Shown: positions 16,039 to 24,513 of the stretch, piece by piece
How positions within the stretch are numbered: the stretch's first letter is position 1
Layout of the letters: each line of letters opens with the position of its first letter
Assembly: GCA_042408955.1 (NCBI GenBank)
Contig: JBHOQQ010000087.1
Coordinates: 1 to 64,000 of the forward strand
From: CALGSZ01 sp042408955
GTDB lineage: Bacteria; Chloroflexota; Chloroflexia; Thermomicrobiales; UBA6265
DNA length: 64,000 bases
Direction: 5' to 3'
Program-made: the position numbers and the translations under genes
The notes under the pieces: generated by a model
What the model was told of the DNA's origin: nothing
Database searches by the model: none
The model's input: the letters and a program-made list of their open reading frames with translations, nothing else

Positions 16039-16791
16039 CTACACGGCATTCCGCGGGATCATGAGCTTGTTGAACTGCGCGGCTGCCATATCCACGTGCC
16101 GCTTGCCCCGGCGCAGCGAAATCGCAAAGTGCCCCGGCAGCAGCGCATCGAAATCGACCTGCGCCATCTTGCGCGCGCTTTCCGCGTACTCTTGAATCGA
16201 GCAATCCGGGATGTTTTGAACAATGATCGTGCCGCCGTGGAAGATCAAGTCGCCGCTGATGAGATACCGCCGGTCCTCCCCTTCGACGAGAAATGAGAGA
16301 TGCCCCCGGCAGTGGCCGTTGGTCTCATAGACGGTCACCTTCAAGCGGCCGACATGGAACGTGTGCCCTTCGACCAGAGTCGGCTGGCCCGGACATGGCC
16401 GAAAGACGTAATCCGCGGGATAGAAGCCAGCCGCTTTGGCAAAGGGCAGGCTGATCGTGTCCTCATCACCGGCTTCGAGGGTGCGAATCGCGAGGGGAGA
16501 GCCGTAGACCGTCAGGCCGAGCCGCTCGTGAAAGTCGGCGGCTCCCCCGGCATGATCGGCATGGTAGTGGGTGAGCAAGAGCGACGAGATGCGGCCAGGA
16601 TCGAAGCCATCTTCCCTGATGTTCGCCAGAATCTGGTCGGTGGCGCCGTGCGGGCCACCGAGCCCCGCATCGACCAAGGCGAGCTCGTCACCGCCATCCA
16701 GCAGATAGACGTGGCAGTCCAGAGGCGCGGAAAGATTGAATCCAAAGTCGCCGCCACCAACAACCGCGACATCTCGCGTCAGCCGCACCAT
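16039..16791 (-). CDS. MBL-fold metallo-hydrolase
   Basis: A 250-residue metallo-beta-lactamase-fold enzyme. The zinc motif HxHxDH is intact as THYHADHAGG near residues 77-86. Further ligands are the His in NGHCRGHLSF, the Asp in ISGDLIFHGG and the final His in LLPGHF. The build resembles glyoxalase II/lactonase-like hydrolases of broad specificity. The ATG at 16791 has GGGAGG six bases upstream; the GTG four codons earlier falls inside that site. It ends 362 bases from EF-G2 and is probably independent. Confidence 0.88.
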   Translation of the reverse strand: MVRLTRDVAVVGGGDFGFNLSAPLDCHVYLLDGGDELALVDAGLGGPHGATDQILANIREDGFDPGRISSLLLTHYHADHAGGAADFHERLGLTVYGSPLAIRTLEAGDEDTISLPFAKAAGFYPADYVFRPCPGQPTLVEGHTFHVGRLKVTVYETNGHCRGHLSFLVEGEDRRYLISGDLIFHGGTIIVQNIPDCSIQEYAESARKMAQVDFDALLPGHFAISLRRGKRHVDMAAAQFNKLMIPRNAV

Positions 16792-16894
16792 AGGTCCTCC
16801 CACCTACGGAAATTGCACGACTCTCATTTCGCCTGAGGCAGCCTATCACAGCCCGGCGCGTCGCGAGAGAGTGCCGATGACTCAATGCATAGCG

Positions 16895-17773
16895 TCAAGC
16901 TTCGGAGACGACCAACGCCTCAAGCACAGCAGTGAGATCGGTGAACACCAGGTCCGGCCAGACCCGCGCCCGCGGAATCTCATCCCGCGTCGAGACACCG
17001 GTCAAGACAAGCACCGTCAGAAGGCCGGCGCGCTTGCCAGCAATGACATCAGTGTCTAGCCGGTCCCCGATCATGACCGCTTCCTCGGGAGCGACACCCA
17101 TTCGCTCCAGCGCCATTTCCAGGATGAGTGGCTCAGGTTTGCCGATGACGATTGGTGCCTGCCCACTCGCCGTGGCGATTGCCGCGACGATACTCCCGCA
17201 GCCAGGAACCAACCCAAGCTCCGTGGGCAAGGTCGCGTCCGCGTTCGTCGCGATAAACCGGGCGCCGGAGCGAATCGCCTCATTTGCTCGAGCCAGCTTC
17301 TCGTAGGTGAAGTCCATATCGAGCCCGACCACGACTGCCGCCGGCACTTCTTCGCCATATTGGACAGGGTAAAAGGTTGTGGTGGAAAAGAGTTGCTCGC
17401 GTAGCGCTGGCATGCCGATCACATAGAGGCCGGAATTAGGCGGAAGCGTTTCGGTGAGGAAGTCGCGCGTCGCCATTGCTGAGGTAAGAATAGCCTCTTC
17501 TGGCACAGTGATCCCCATCTTGGCGAGCTTCTCGACGTACATTTTGGCGGTCGCGGTAGAGTTATTCGTCGCCAGCATGTAGCGCCGGTCACGGATGGTG
17601 AGCGCGTTGAGCAGGTCATTGACACCTGGCAATGGCTCGGATCCGCGGTAGAGCACGCCATCCATGTCGAAAATGAATGCCTTGGCCGCTCGTAGTCGCT
17701 GCCGGGCGTTCCGCTCTGCCTCCTCCGGATCCGTATCATTCGTTTCTGCCGCTGTCGTCACCTCAACAACCAT
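16895..17773 (-). CDS. HAD-IIA family phosphatase (NagD-like)
   Basis: A 292-residue cytoplasmic phosphatase. HAD motif I is FDMDGVLYRG near residues 34-43 with the nucleophilic Asp, motif II lies at ATNNSTATA, and the C2a cap follows. Motif III/IV are IGKPEP and MIGDRLDTDV near 215-245. Relatives dephosphorylate small metabolites such as nucleoside monophosphates, glycolate or glycerol phosphate; the exact substrate is open. The N-terminus has an acidic 25-residue extension. It follows the unknown gene 17807-18814 by only 33 bases, suggesting one transcript. Confidence 0.9.
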   Translation of the reverse strand: MVVEVTTAAETNDTDPEEAERNARQRLRAAKAFIFDMDGVLYRGSEPLPGVNDLLNALTIRDRRYMLATNNSTATAKMYVEKLAKMGITVPEEAILTSAMATRDFLTETLPPNSGLYVIGMPALREQLFSTTTFYPVQYGEEVPAAVVVGLDMDFTYEKLARANEAIRSGARFIATNADATLPTELGLVPGCGSIVAAIATASGQAPIVIGKPEPLILEMALERMGVAPEEAVMIGDRLDTDVIAGKRAGLLTVLVLTGVSTRDEIPRARVWPDLVFTDLTAVLEALVVSEA

Positions 17774-17806
17774 CGCGCGTACCTCAACCTTCCATGCGAC
17801 CGGCTA

Positions 17807-18814
17807 TCACCCGTCTGACGTTTCGGAATTATCATGATGAACGGTCGCGTTGTGACGTGAATGCCCGGCAAGCGCTGCTGCCCGGATCTCCCGAAAGGCA
17901 TTCGCGCGCGCCCGCATCTCGGTCAGCAGCGCCGACCGGCCACGCGGTGGAGCAAATGCCAACCGGACCTCGACGATCTCCGCGCCGCAAAGCGCTTTCA
18001 GCCAGGCGCGCAGCACCTCTCCAATCTCTGCGGCAGTGGGTGCCGCGCCGGCTCGCCAGCCGATTTCGAGGGAATGGCCAACGAGCCGGCTCGTTACGCC
18101 ATCCAGGAACGACGGGATCAGCGCCGCCTGCGACTCGATCTCCGCGGTTCGCTCAAGCGTGATTCCCGGCCCGCGTAAGCCGATTTCCAATCCAAAGCGC
18201 GGCCCGAACCCACCGATGATGCGCACACCATCTCGCTCGCCCTCGTGGTGCACGATGAACGAGGATAGGGAGTTGCCCCCGATCCGCTCGTGGACAGCGA
18301 TCTGCTGGAATGAGAGCCCGGGGTCGTGCAGCCGCCCCACTGGCGCGGCATGGGCGGCGTTGCGCGCGGCGAATGCGGGGATCGCCTCGAGCGCCTGTGC
18401 CGCGTTGGTGGCATTGTCGATCACTGGAATCTCGAGCCGGAGGAGGTCATCGAGCGCTGGAGCGAGCCGCGCCGGCACTGGCCCAGGAAAAACCACTGCG
18501 ACCGGACCTTCGACGCGCAGGAGCGAGGTCATCGCGGTAGCGTTGCGCGCGCCCCGTCGCGCCGCGTAGTCGGCCGACACCAGGGCACTGGCCCCGAGCG
18601 CCGCGAGCGGATCGCCTTTGAGGAGCCGCTCCGGCAACGGCAGGAGCGGGACGCCTGAGGGTGCCGAGGAATCGCCACACCACAGCACCCAGCCCCCGAT
18701 TCGGGCCAACTGATCGTAAGGCACAACAAAGGGCTCCACCGCGATGGCAGCTTGTGCCAGCGGTGAACTGGCGCCGAGCGCAGCGACGAGAAGTTCCTCT
18801 CCGGTATCCAGCAC
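17807..18814 (-). CDS. Protein of unknown function, 335 residues
   Basis: No family is recognised. It is an Ala-rich alpha/beta protein with few charged clusters. A Trp-rich IGGWVLWCGDSS stretch near residues 38-50, a segment VAVVFPGPVPARLAPALDDLL that looks Rossmann-like, and a Gly-rich motif IIGGFGPRFGLEIGLRGPGI near 215-235 are the notable parts. There are no membrane segments or signal peptide. The GTG start is weakly supported. It lies between a DJ-1/PfpI-like gene and the HAD phosphatase on the same strand with gaps of about 30 bases, so the three probably form an operon. Confidence 0.7.
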   Translation of the reverse strand: MLDTGEELLVAALGASSPLAQAAIAVEPFVVPYDQLARIGGWVLWCGDSSAPSGVPLLPLPERLLKGDPLAALGASALVSADYAARRGARNATAMTSLLRVEGPVAVVFPGPVPARLAPALDDLLRLEIPVIDNATNAAQALEAIPAFAARNAAHAAPVGRLHDPGLSFQQIAVHERIGGNSLSSFIVHHEGERDGVRIIGGFGPRFGLEIGLRGPGITLERTAEIESQAALIPSFLDGVTSRLVGHSLEIGWRAGAAPTAAEIGEVLRAWLKALCGAEIVEVRLAFAPPRGRSALLTEMRARANAFREIRAAALAGHSRHNATVHHDNSETSDG

Positions 18815-18841
18815 CCTACGATCTCATCTGGCGTACTCGCG

Positions 18842-19384
18842 TTAGCCGGCGGCCACGGGTACAAGACCGAGCGCTTTCAGGATGGCTTCGTTGAAGGCAG
18901 GCAGATCGGCCGGAACGCGGGAGGTGATGAGGTTGCCATCCACGACGAGCGGCTCATCAACGTAGGTAGCACCCGCGTTGATCACATCGTCCCGGATCTT
19001 GTTGACCGCGGTGATCGTCCGCCCCTTGAGCACCTTGGCGGAAATCAGGAGCTGCGCGCCATGGCAAATCGCCGCCACCGGTTTACCAGACTCAACAAAG
19101 CGCTTGGTGAACGCGACGGCTGGCTCGTAGATGCGCAGATTCTCCGGCGAGCCACCACCAGGAATGACGAGGAGATCGAACGACGCCTCATCTTCTGGGC
19201 CGAGCTCCGCAAACGTTGTGTCCGCGGTTAGCTTGGCGCCCTTCTTGCCCGTGATCTCGCCCCGCTCGATGCCAATGATGACGACCTCGGCACCCGCTTC
19301 CTCAAGTGCGCGCTTGGGTTCGAGTGCCTCAATATCCTCGAAATTGTTCGCGAGCACCATCGCGACGCGCTTCTTTGCTGTCAT
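18842..19384 (-). CDS. DJ-1/PfpI family type 1 glutamine amidotransferase-like protein
   Basis: A 180-residue protein of the PfpI/YhbO branch. The nucleophilic elbow AAICHGAQ places Cys at residue 107 next to His108, with an acidic partner at Glu16 in NNFEDIE. LLVIPGGGSPENLR is typical. Members act as glyoxal-type deglycases, chaperones or peptidases; the activity is debated, so only the family is called. GGAGGATCGGCGA precedes the ATG. It is the first gene of a likely three-gene operon with the unknown protein and the HAD phosphatase. Confidence 0.92.
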   Translation of the reverse strand: MTAKKRVAMVLANNFEDIEALEPKRALEEAGAEVVIIGIERGEITGKKGAKLTADTTFAELGPEDEASFDLLVIPGGGSPENLRIYEPAVAFTKRFVESGKPVAAICHGAQLLISAKVLKGRTITAVNKIRDDVINAGATYVDEPLVVDGNLITSRVPADLPAFNEAILKALGLVPVAAG

Positions 19385-19579
19385 TCGCCGATCCTCCGTT
19401 GTCTACGACGCCGTTGCAGTACGTGTCACTCGTTTGCGAGCGGCGCTGAGGGGATAGGCCCTGCCAGCCTGCCTGGAGATGCACGGATGCATTCACCCGG
19501 CTGTTGCCTCAGCACCATGGCAGTATACTGACGCGCCCGAAAAAGGGAAAACGCTTCGGTTTGGGGAAGGAGGGATACG

Positions 19580-20794
19580 TTGCATCTTGATCCAGAAGTC
19601 GCTAGGAACGTGCTGGCTCAGATCAATGAGGACGAGACAATCGCGTTATTGCGCCGTCTGATCCAGGTGCCAACGGTAAATCCACCAGGGGACGTGCGAG
19701 AGGCAATCGCGATTTGTGAGGAGCCATTGCGGCGCGTTGGATTCTCGACGCGGATCGCCCACCTCGTGCCAGAAAAGCCGAACCTGATTGCCGAGCTTGG
19801 CGCCGGCTCAGGTCCAACCCTGTGCTTGAACGCCCACGTCGATGTGGTGCCAACTGGCGATCTTGCTGCCTGGACACATCCGCCATTCGCAGCCGACATC
19901 GTTGACGGCCGCATCTATGGCCGGGGCGCTGGTGACGACAAAGCAAGCGTCGCGGCGCAGGTGATGGCCGGCGTGGCACTAGCACGTGCTGGCGTGCCGC
20001 TCGCGGGCCGCCTGGTGATCACTACGGTCGCCGACGAAGAGGTCGGTGGGCCTGCCGGAGCCGCGCTCCTGATCAGCCAGCGCTTGGTCACCCCGGATTT
20101 CGTGATCGTCGGCGAGCAGACGCGCAACTGCGTTTGCGTCGGAGAAAAGGGATTCGCAAGCACACGCGTCACCGTCCATGGCCGGGCGGCTCATGGCGCG
20201 CTTCCGTGGGAGGGAGCCAACGCGATCGAGGCGATGGGCCAAGTGATCGTGGCATTGTCGGAACGTCTCTGGCCTGTCCTCGCACAACGGACCCATCCCT
20301 TGTTTCATCCGTCGTCGGCATCCATCAATCTCATTCACGGGGGTGTCAAAGAGAACGTGGTGCCGGATCGCTGTTCGATCTACATAGACCGGCGCCTGCT
20401 CCCCGGCGAGGACCCGGCTACCGCCATCGCTGAAATCGAGCGGATTGCTCGCGAGGCAGTCGCGGACCTCGCGGGTATACATGTCGTCGTCGAGCCAGAG
20501 GGAGAACAGCGGCGGGCAACCCTCAACCCGCCCGCTGCGCCTGTGGTGCAAGCGATGGTCACGGCAAATCGCTTCTTGAGTCTGAGTACGGACCTGACCG
20601 GGTTTAGCATGGCGACGGATGGGCGGTTTTTCGCCGATGCCGGTTACCCCACGATTATCTATGGTCCGGGCGATCCAGCGGTGGCGCACATTCCGGACGA
20701 ATGGGTGGGTGTGGATGAAGTCCTCGCGGCGACGCGTGCCTACGCCCTTGCGGCCCTCGCTCTCCTTGGCCCCACGGCAAGCGAAGCCTCGTAA
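19580..20794 (+). CDS. M20 family metallopeptidase (ArgE/DapE-like deacylase)
   Basis: A 404-residue di-zinc amidohydrolase. Zinc ligands and base are visible as NAHVDVVPTGD near residue 80, GRGAGDDK near 115 and TTVADEEVGG near 150, with a dimerisation insert and a closing PGDPAVAHIPDE carrying the last His. Relatives cut N-acyl amino acids or succinyl-diaminopimelate; the substrate is not determined. The TTG start has GAAGGAGG six bases upstream. It stands alone, divergent from the DJ-1 gene and convergent with thrS across a shared hairpin. Confidence 0.9.
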   Translation: MHLDPEVARNVLAQINEDETIALLRRLIQVPTVNPPGDVREAIAICEEPLRRVGFSTRIAHLVPEKPNLIAELGAGSGPTLCLNAHVDVVPTGDLAAWTHPPFAADIVDGRIYGRGAGDDKASVAAQVMAGVALARAGVPLAGRLVITTVADEEVGGPAGAALLISQRLVTPDFVIVGEQTRNCVCVGEKGFASTRVTVHGRAAHGALPWEGANAIEAMGQVIVALSERLWPVLAQRTHPLFHPSSASINLIHGGVKENVVPDRCSIYIDRRLLPGEDPATAIAEIERIAREAVADLAGIHVVVEPEGEQRRATLNPPAAPVVQAMVTANRFLSLSTDLTGFSMATDGRFFADAGYPTIIYGPGDPAVAHIPDEWVGVDEVLAATRAYALAALALLGPTASEAS

Positions 20795-20798
20795 TACA

Positions 20799-20836
20799 CT
20801 CGGATGCCAGGAGCAAGCCCGCCCCTGGCATCCGAG
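20799..20836. terminator. Bidirectional hairpin between M20 peptidase and thrS
   Basis: CTCGGATGCCAGG (20799-20811) pairs perfectly with CCTGGCATCCGAG (20824-20836): 13 bp with a 12-base loop, five bases after the peptidase stop. It lacks a U-run but is well placed to end both convergent genes. Confidence 0.7.
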
Positions 20837-20913
20837 CCCGCTAGAAAGTCGTCCCGGACACAGTGCGTTCCCGGAACGACCGGTACGATGAGCGCGGCGC
20901 TTTCTTCCGGGCT

Positions 20914-22725
20914 CTAGGAGGGTGGCAGCTCTCCAACGAGGGTGAGCGCCTTCGTGTCGATTAGCTGGCGCGCCATCTCCAAGAATGCCGAGACAGGGAC
21001 GGCTCCTAAGTCTTCGCCCGTCCGCAAGCGCACTGCGACCGTTCCGGCCTCAACCTCGCGTTTGCCGATCACGAGCATGTACGGAACCTTTTGAAGCTGC
21101 GCGTCTCGGATCTTCGCCTGCATGCGCTCCTTACGGGCATCAACTTCCACGCGCAACCCAGCGTCGGTTGCTTGCCGGGCCACCTCTTCGGCGTAGGCCA
21201 CCTGATGGTCGGTGATGGGGATGATGACCGCCTGCACGGGTGAGAGCCAGAGCGGGAAGGCGCCGGCGTAGTGCTCGATGAGACCGCCGACAAAGCGCTC
21301 CATCGAGCCAAGGAGTGTCCGGTGAATCATGGCCACGCGATGCCGCTCGCCATCCTCACCAATGTAATTGACATCGAATCGTTCGGGGAGGTTGAAATCC
21401 ACCTGCACCGTCGGCCCGGTCCACTCCCGCTCAAGCGCGTCCAGCCATTTGACATCGATCTTCGGTCCGTAGAATGCCCCACCGCCCTCATCGATCTTGT
21501 ACGACATGCCACGAAGTTCCATGGCCTGGCGTAGCGCATCGGTCGCACGCTCCCAGGTGGCATCGTCGCCGATGGCTTTCTCCGGCCGCGTTGCCAAATA
21601 CGGCTGGAAACGATAGCCAAAGACGTCGGCAAAGTACTGAACGAGATCGAGCACACCGGCCACTTCATCGACGACCTGTTCAGGCATGCAGAAGATATGG
21701 GCGTCGTCCTGCGTAAATCCCCGGACGCGCAGCATCCCAGTCAGTGTGCCAGAGCGCTCATACCGGTAAACCGTGCCGAGCTCGGCCAGCCGGACTGGCA
21801 GGTCGCGATAGGATCGGACCTGGCTCTTGTAGATCATGATGTGCCCTGGGCAGTTCATCGGCTTGAGGTAGTAGTCCACTTCCTCGATGGTCATCGGAGC
21901 GTACATGTTTTCGCGATACGTTTCGAGGTGACCGGAGCGCTGGTAGATCTTGTGTGATGCGATGTGCGGCGTGTAGACAAGGTGGTAGCCGCGCCGGAGC
22001 TGCTCCTGTTGCTCGAACTGCTCGATCAAGAATCGGATAAGCGCGCCCTTCGGATGCCAGAGGATGAGTCCTGGTCCGATATCATCGTTGACCGAGAAGA
22101 GGTCAAGCTCCTTGCCCAGGCGGCGATGGTCGCGTCGCTGGGCCTCCTCAAGCTTCCGAAGATAGTCGTCCAGCTCTTCCTGCGTGAACCAGGCCGTGCC
22201 GTAGATGCGTTGCAGCATCGGCCGGCGCTCATCGCCACGCCAGTAGGCACCAGCGACGGACAACAGCTTGAATGGTCCGATCTGGGCCGTCGTCGGCACG
22301 TGTGGGCCCCGGCAGAGATCAAGAAAATGCCCCTGCTGATAGGTGGTAATGACGGCGTCCTGCGGCAATCCTTGGATGATCTCTATCTTGTACGGATTGT
22401 GCTTGAAGATCTCCAGCGCTTCTTCACGAGTGACGACCCGGCGGATGAACGGCTCGCCTTTTGCCTGATTGGCTCGCATGCGCCGCTCGATCTCTTCGAG
22501 ATCCTCGCTGGAAAGGGGACGCGGCAGGTCCATGTCGTAATAGAAACCATGCTCGATCGCTGGTCCAATGGCGAACTTGGCATCCGGAAAGAGCTCCTGG
22601 ACGGCTTCGGCCATTAGGTGCGCACACGAGTGGCGCATGCGGGCGAGCTCATAGGAACGCTGGTCCTCGGGAGAAAATGCGATATCCATTTCCTCGGCGA
22701 CGTGCTCGATCGTCTCTGCTGGCAT
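20914..22725 (-). CDS. thrS: Threonine--tRNA ligase lacking the TGS domain
   Basis: Charges tRNA-Thr in the cytoplasm. It has 603 residues from ATG at 22725, behind AAGAGG. The editing domain starts almost at once (RMRHSCAHLMAEAVQELFP near residues 26-44), so the usual N-terminal TGS domain of about 60 residues is absent. The class II core carries the zinc Cys in KPMNCPGH, and the anticodon-binding domain follows from VQAVIIPITDHQ. The gene sits behind a T-box leader with its own promoter, so expression should rise when tRNA-Thr is uncharged. Confidence 0.96.
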   Translation of the reverse strand: MPAETIEHVAEEMDIAFSPEDQRSYELARMRHSCAHLMAEAVQELFPDAKFAIGPAIEHGFYYDMDLPRPLSSEDLEEIERRMRANQAKGEPFIRRVVTREEALEIFKHNPYKIEIIQGLPQDAVITTYQQGHFLDLCRGPHVPTTAQIGPFKLLSVAGAYWRGDERRPMLQRIYGTAWFTQEELDDYLRKLEEAQRRDHRRLGKELDLFSVNDDIGPGLILWHPKGALIRFLIEQFEQQEQLRRGYHLVYTPHIASHKIYQRSGHLETYRENMYAPMTIEEVDYYLKPMNCPGHIMIYKSQVRSYRDLPVRLAELGTVYRYERSGTLTGMLRVRGFTQDDAHIFCMPEQVVDEVAGVLDLVQYFADVFGYRFQPYLATRPEKAIGDDATWERATDALRQAMELRGMSYKIDEGGGAFYGPKIDVKWLDALEREWTGPTVQVDFNLPERFDVNYIGEDGERHRVAMIHRTLLGSMERFVGGLIEHYAGAFPLWLSPVQAVIIPITDHQVAYAEEVARQATDAGLRVEVDARKERMQAKIRDAQLQKVPYMLVIGKREVEAGTVAVRLRTGEDLGAVPVSAFLEMARQLIDTKALTLVGELPPS

Positions 22726-22821
22726 GGTCGTTCCTCTTTTCGTTGGCAACCGGTCAGACGCTCATCCCCTCTCCTGGAATCAGGAGCAAGGGTGTACTGA
22801 AGTCAAAACCGCCATCGACGT

Positions 22822-23116
22822 CAAACAAAAACGGCCCGCATCCCCAAGGGACGCCGGGCCGGCGTGGTTCCACCCTACTTCCGGCCGCGCAAACCCGCGG
22901 CCGCTCGTCAGCGCCAGTAACGGGACGCTCCCCGGACCGGTCTACTGACGCGGCGTTGTTGCCGCGCGTTCGGCGGTCAGCTCGCAGGTGGTTTTCCCCG
23001 GATCACGACGAGCCACCGTCGCAGCGAATGGCAGCCTCTCTGACGGCGTGACGACCGGGTACTCGTCCTGGTCATCGCTCTCAGCGCCTTGCCACGAGGC
23101 AAAGCGCCTAGTTTGT
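22822..23116 (-). promoter_or_regulatory. T-box riboswitch leader of thrS
   Basis: The conserved T-box sequence AGGGTGGAACCACG lies at 22861-22876 (minus strand), just before a terminator with a T-run. Upstream are a GC-rich stem III candidate (GCGGCCGCGGG with its partner) and a long stem I region to about 23116. The regulator is the tRNA itself: uncharged tRNA-Thr pairs with the leader and favours read-through into thrS. A candidate ACC (Thr) specifier in GGGGAAAACCACC lies at 22990-22992; its exact place needs folding. Confidence 0.85.
22827..22860 (-). terminator. T-box terminator of thrS
   Basis: On the minus strand GGCCCG...CGGGCC (22855-22860 with 22833-22838) closes a GC-rich stem with a CCC/GGG top, followed at once by GTTTTT (complement of 22827-22831). 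The upstream half overlaps sequence next to the T-box motif, as expected for a terminator that competes with the antiterminator. Confidence 0.8.
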
Positions 23117-23123
23117 CACCGCT

Positions 23124-23152
23124 AGCATACGGGCGAGCGAAACCCGTGTCAA
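23124..23152 (-). promoter_or_regulatory. Sigma-70 promoter of the thrS leader
   Basis: Minus-strand TTGACA (23147-23152), exactly 17 bases, then TATGCT (23124-23129). The -35 overlaps the last codons of the upstream carboxypeptidase gene. Transcription from about 23117 gives a leader of about 390 bases. Confidence 0.85.
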
Positions 23153-24393
23153 ATCGCCTCGGGCTCATTCCCGGCAGAGGGCTCTGCCGAGGTGGACCCG
23201 GTAGCAGAGGTGTTTGGTCGTGAGGAAGAACTCGCGAGACTACCAATAATGCTCGCGAGAATAACCGCCCCAACGACGAGCACCGCAACCAGCACTCGGC
23301 CATGTCCACCACTAGTGCCAGGCGGTGGGCTGGCCTGATCGTTGCCTGGCGAGGCAGCCGGTGGCGATGGCGTCCCGACGGTGAGCGGTGTAGGCGTTGG
23401 CTCAGGAGCGCCAAGCAGGACGGCCGGTGTGGCGATTGCGAGGATGGTCGCCGCATCAGGGTCCCGGTAGCTGACGATCTCGCCGGTGATGGGGCGATTC
23501 TCCCGGATTCGCTTTGCTTTCTGGGCAAAGGCGTATTCGAGCAAGACACGATTATCGTCGTACCAATCTCCGTTATCGGGGATGCCATCCAAGGTGACGG
23601 AGATCATGGTGTTGCCATCGCGGCGCGCGACCTCAACGAGACAATAGCCAGCGTCCTCGTCGTAGCCAGTCTTGCCGCCTAGGAGATCGGGGTACGCGCC
23701 GAGGAGCTTGTTGGTTGTCGTCAGCGTGTAGGCGCCATTCGACGTGGTATAGACGGGCGTCGAAATCAGCTCGACAAACGTTGGGTAGCGAAGCGCATAC
23801 CTGGTGAACGCGGCGAGGTCGTGCGCTGAGGAGTAGTGTCCCTCGACGCCCCACCCATCCGGCCGAACCAGGTGCGTTTCGGTCAGTCCCATCCGCTGGA
23901 TTCGCTCGTTCATCCAGCCGACAAAACGGTCCACCGCCTCTTGGTCCGTGTCCCCCTCCTGATAGCCGAGCGCTCGCGCGATAGCGTGCGCGGCGTCGTT
24001 ACCCGACGGGAGCATGAGGCCAAAGAGCAAATCGCGTAGCGTAAACGTTTCACCAGGACCGAAGCCCATGAGTGTCGAGGACGGGTCGAAGACATCCGAG
24101 GGCTTGGTGGTGATTTCTTGATCCAGGTTACCGCGTTCCAGCGCCTCAATGGCAGTGAAGATCTTGGTGAGACTCGCGATGGCCACTTTGTCGTGCGCGC
24201 CGCGCTGGGCAAAGATTTCACCAGTATCAGCGTCGATGACGATGTACCGCTTGGAATTGATTTGGAGCTCGGGTACTTCCTGGGCCGCGACGGAAAGAGG
24301 CGGCACGAGCGCGACAAGGCAAGGCAACAGGAGTGCCGCCAGCAGCGCTATCCCATGATTCCGTTGAGTGTTGGACAGCACGTCCCCAGGCAA
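23149..24393 (-). CDS. D-alanyl-D-alanine carboxypeptidase (S11 family)
   Basis: Trims D-Ala from peptidoglycan stem peptides outside the membrane. It has 414 residues, with an N-terminal hydrophobic signal (IALLAALLLPCLVALVPPL). The three catalytic motifs are all present: SLTK near residue 74, SGN near 128 and KTG near 240. After the domain comes a Pro/Thr-rich linker, a single membrane helix near 370-388 (VLVAVLVVGAVILASIIGS) and a Ser-rich tail, so it is membrane-anchored at the C-terminus by a helix instead of the amphipathic anchor of PBP5. The TTG start behind GGGGG is uncertain; a GTG four codons later is possible. Confidence 0.9.
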   Translation of the reverse strand: MPGDVLSNTQRNHGIALLAALLLPCLVALVPPLSVAAQEVPELQINSKRYIVIDADTGEIFAQRGAHDKVAIASLTKIFTAIEALERGNLDQEITTKPSDVFDPSSTLMGFGPGETFTLRDLLFGLMLPSGNDAAHAIARALGYQEGDTDQEAVDRFVGWMNERIQRMGLTETHLVRPDGWGVEGHYSSAHDLAAFTRYALRYPTFVELISTPVYTTSNGAYTLTTTNKLLGAYPDLLGGKTGYDEDAGYCLVEVARRDGNTMISVTLDGIPDNGDWYDDNRVLLEYAFAQKAKRIRENRPITGEIVSYRDPDAATILAIATPAVLLGAPEPTPTPLTVGTPSPPAASPGNDQASPPPGTSGGHGRVLVAVLVVGAVILASIIGSLASSSSRPNTSATGSTSAEPSAGNEPEAI

Positions 24394-24513
24394 TCTGGCC
24401 CCCCGGCCGCGAAGCCGCGCCTCTTCGCGGCGCGGACCGAACGCCGCGCGTTGCGCCGATGGTAGTGAGCGTCAACTGATCTCGTCAAGCAGCGTGGTAG
24501 GCGGCGCACTTAT

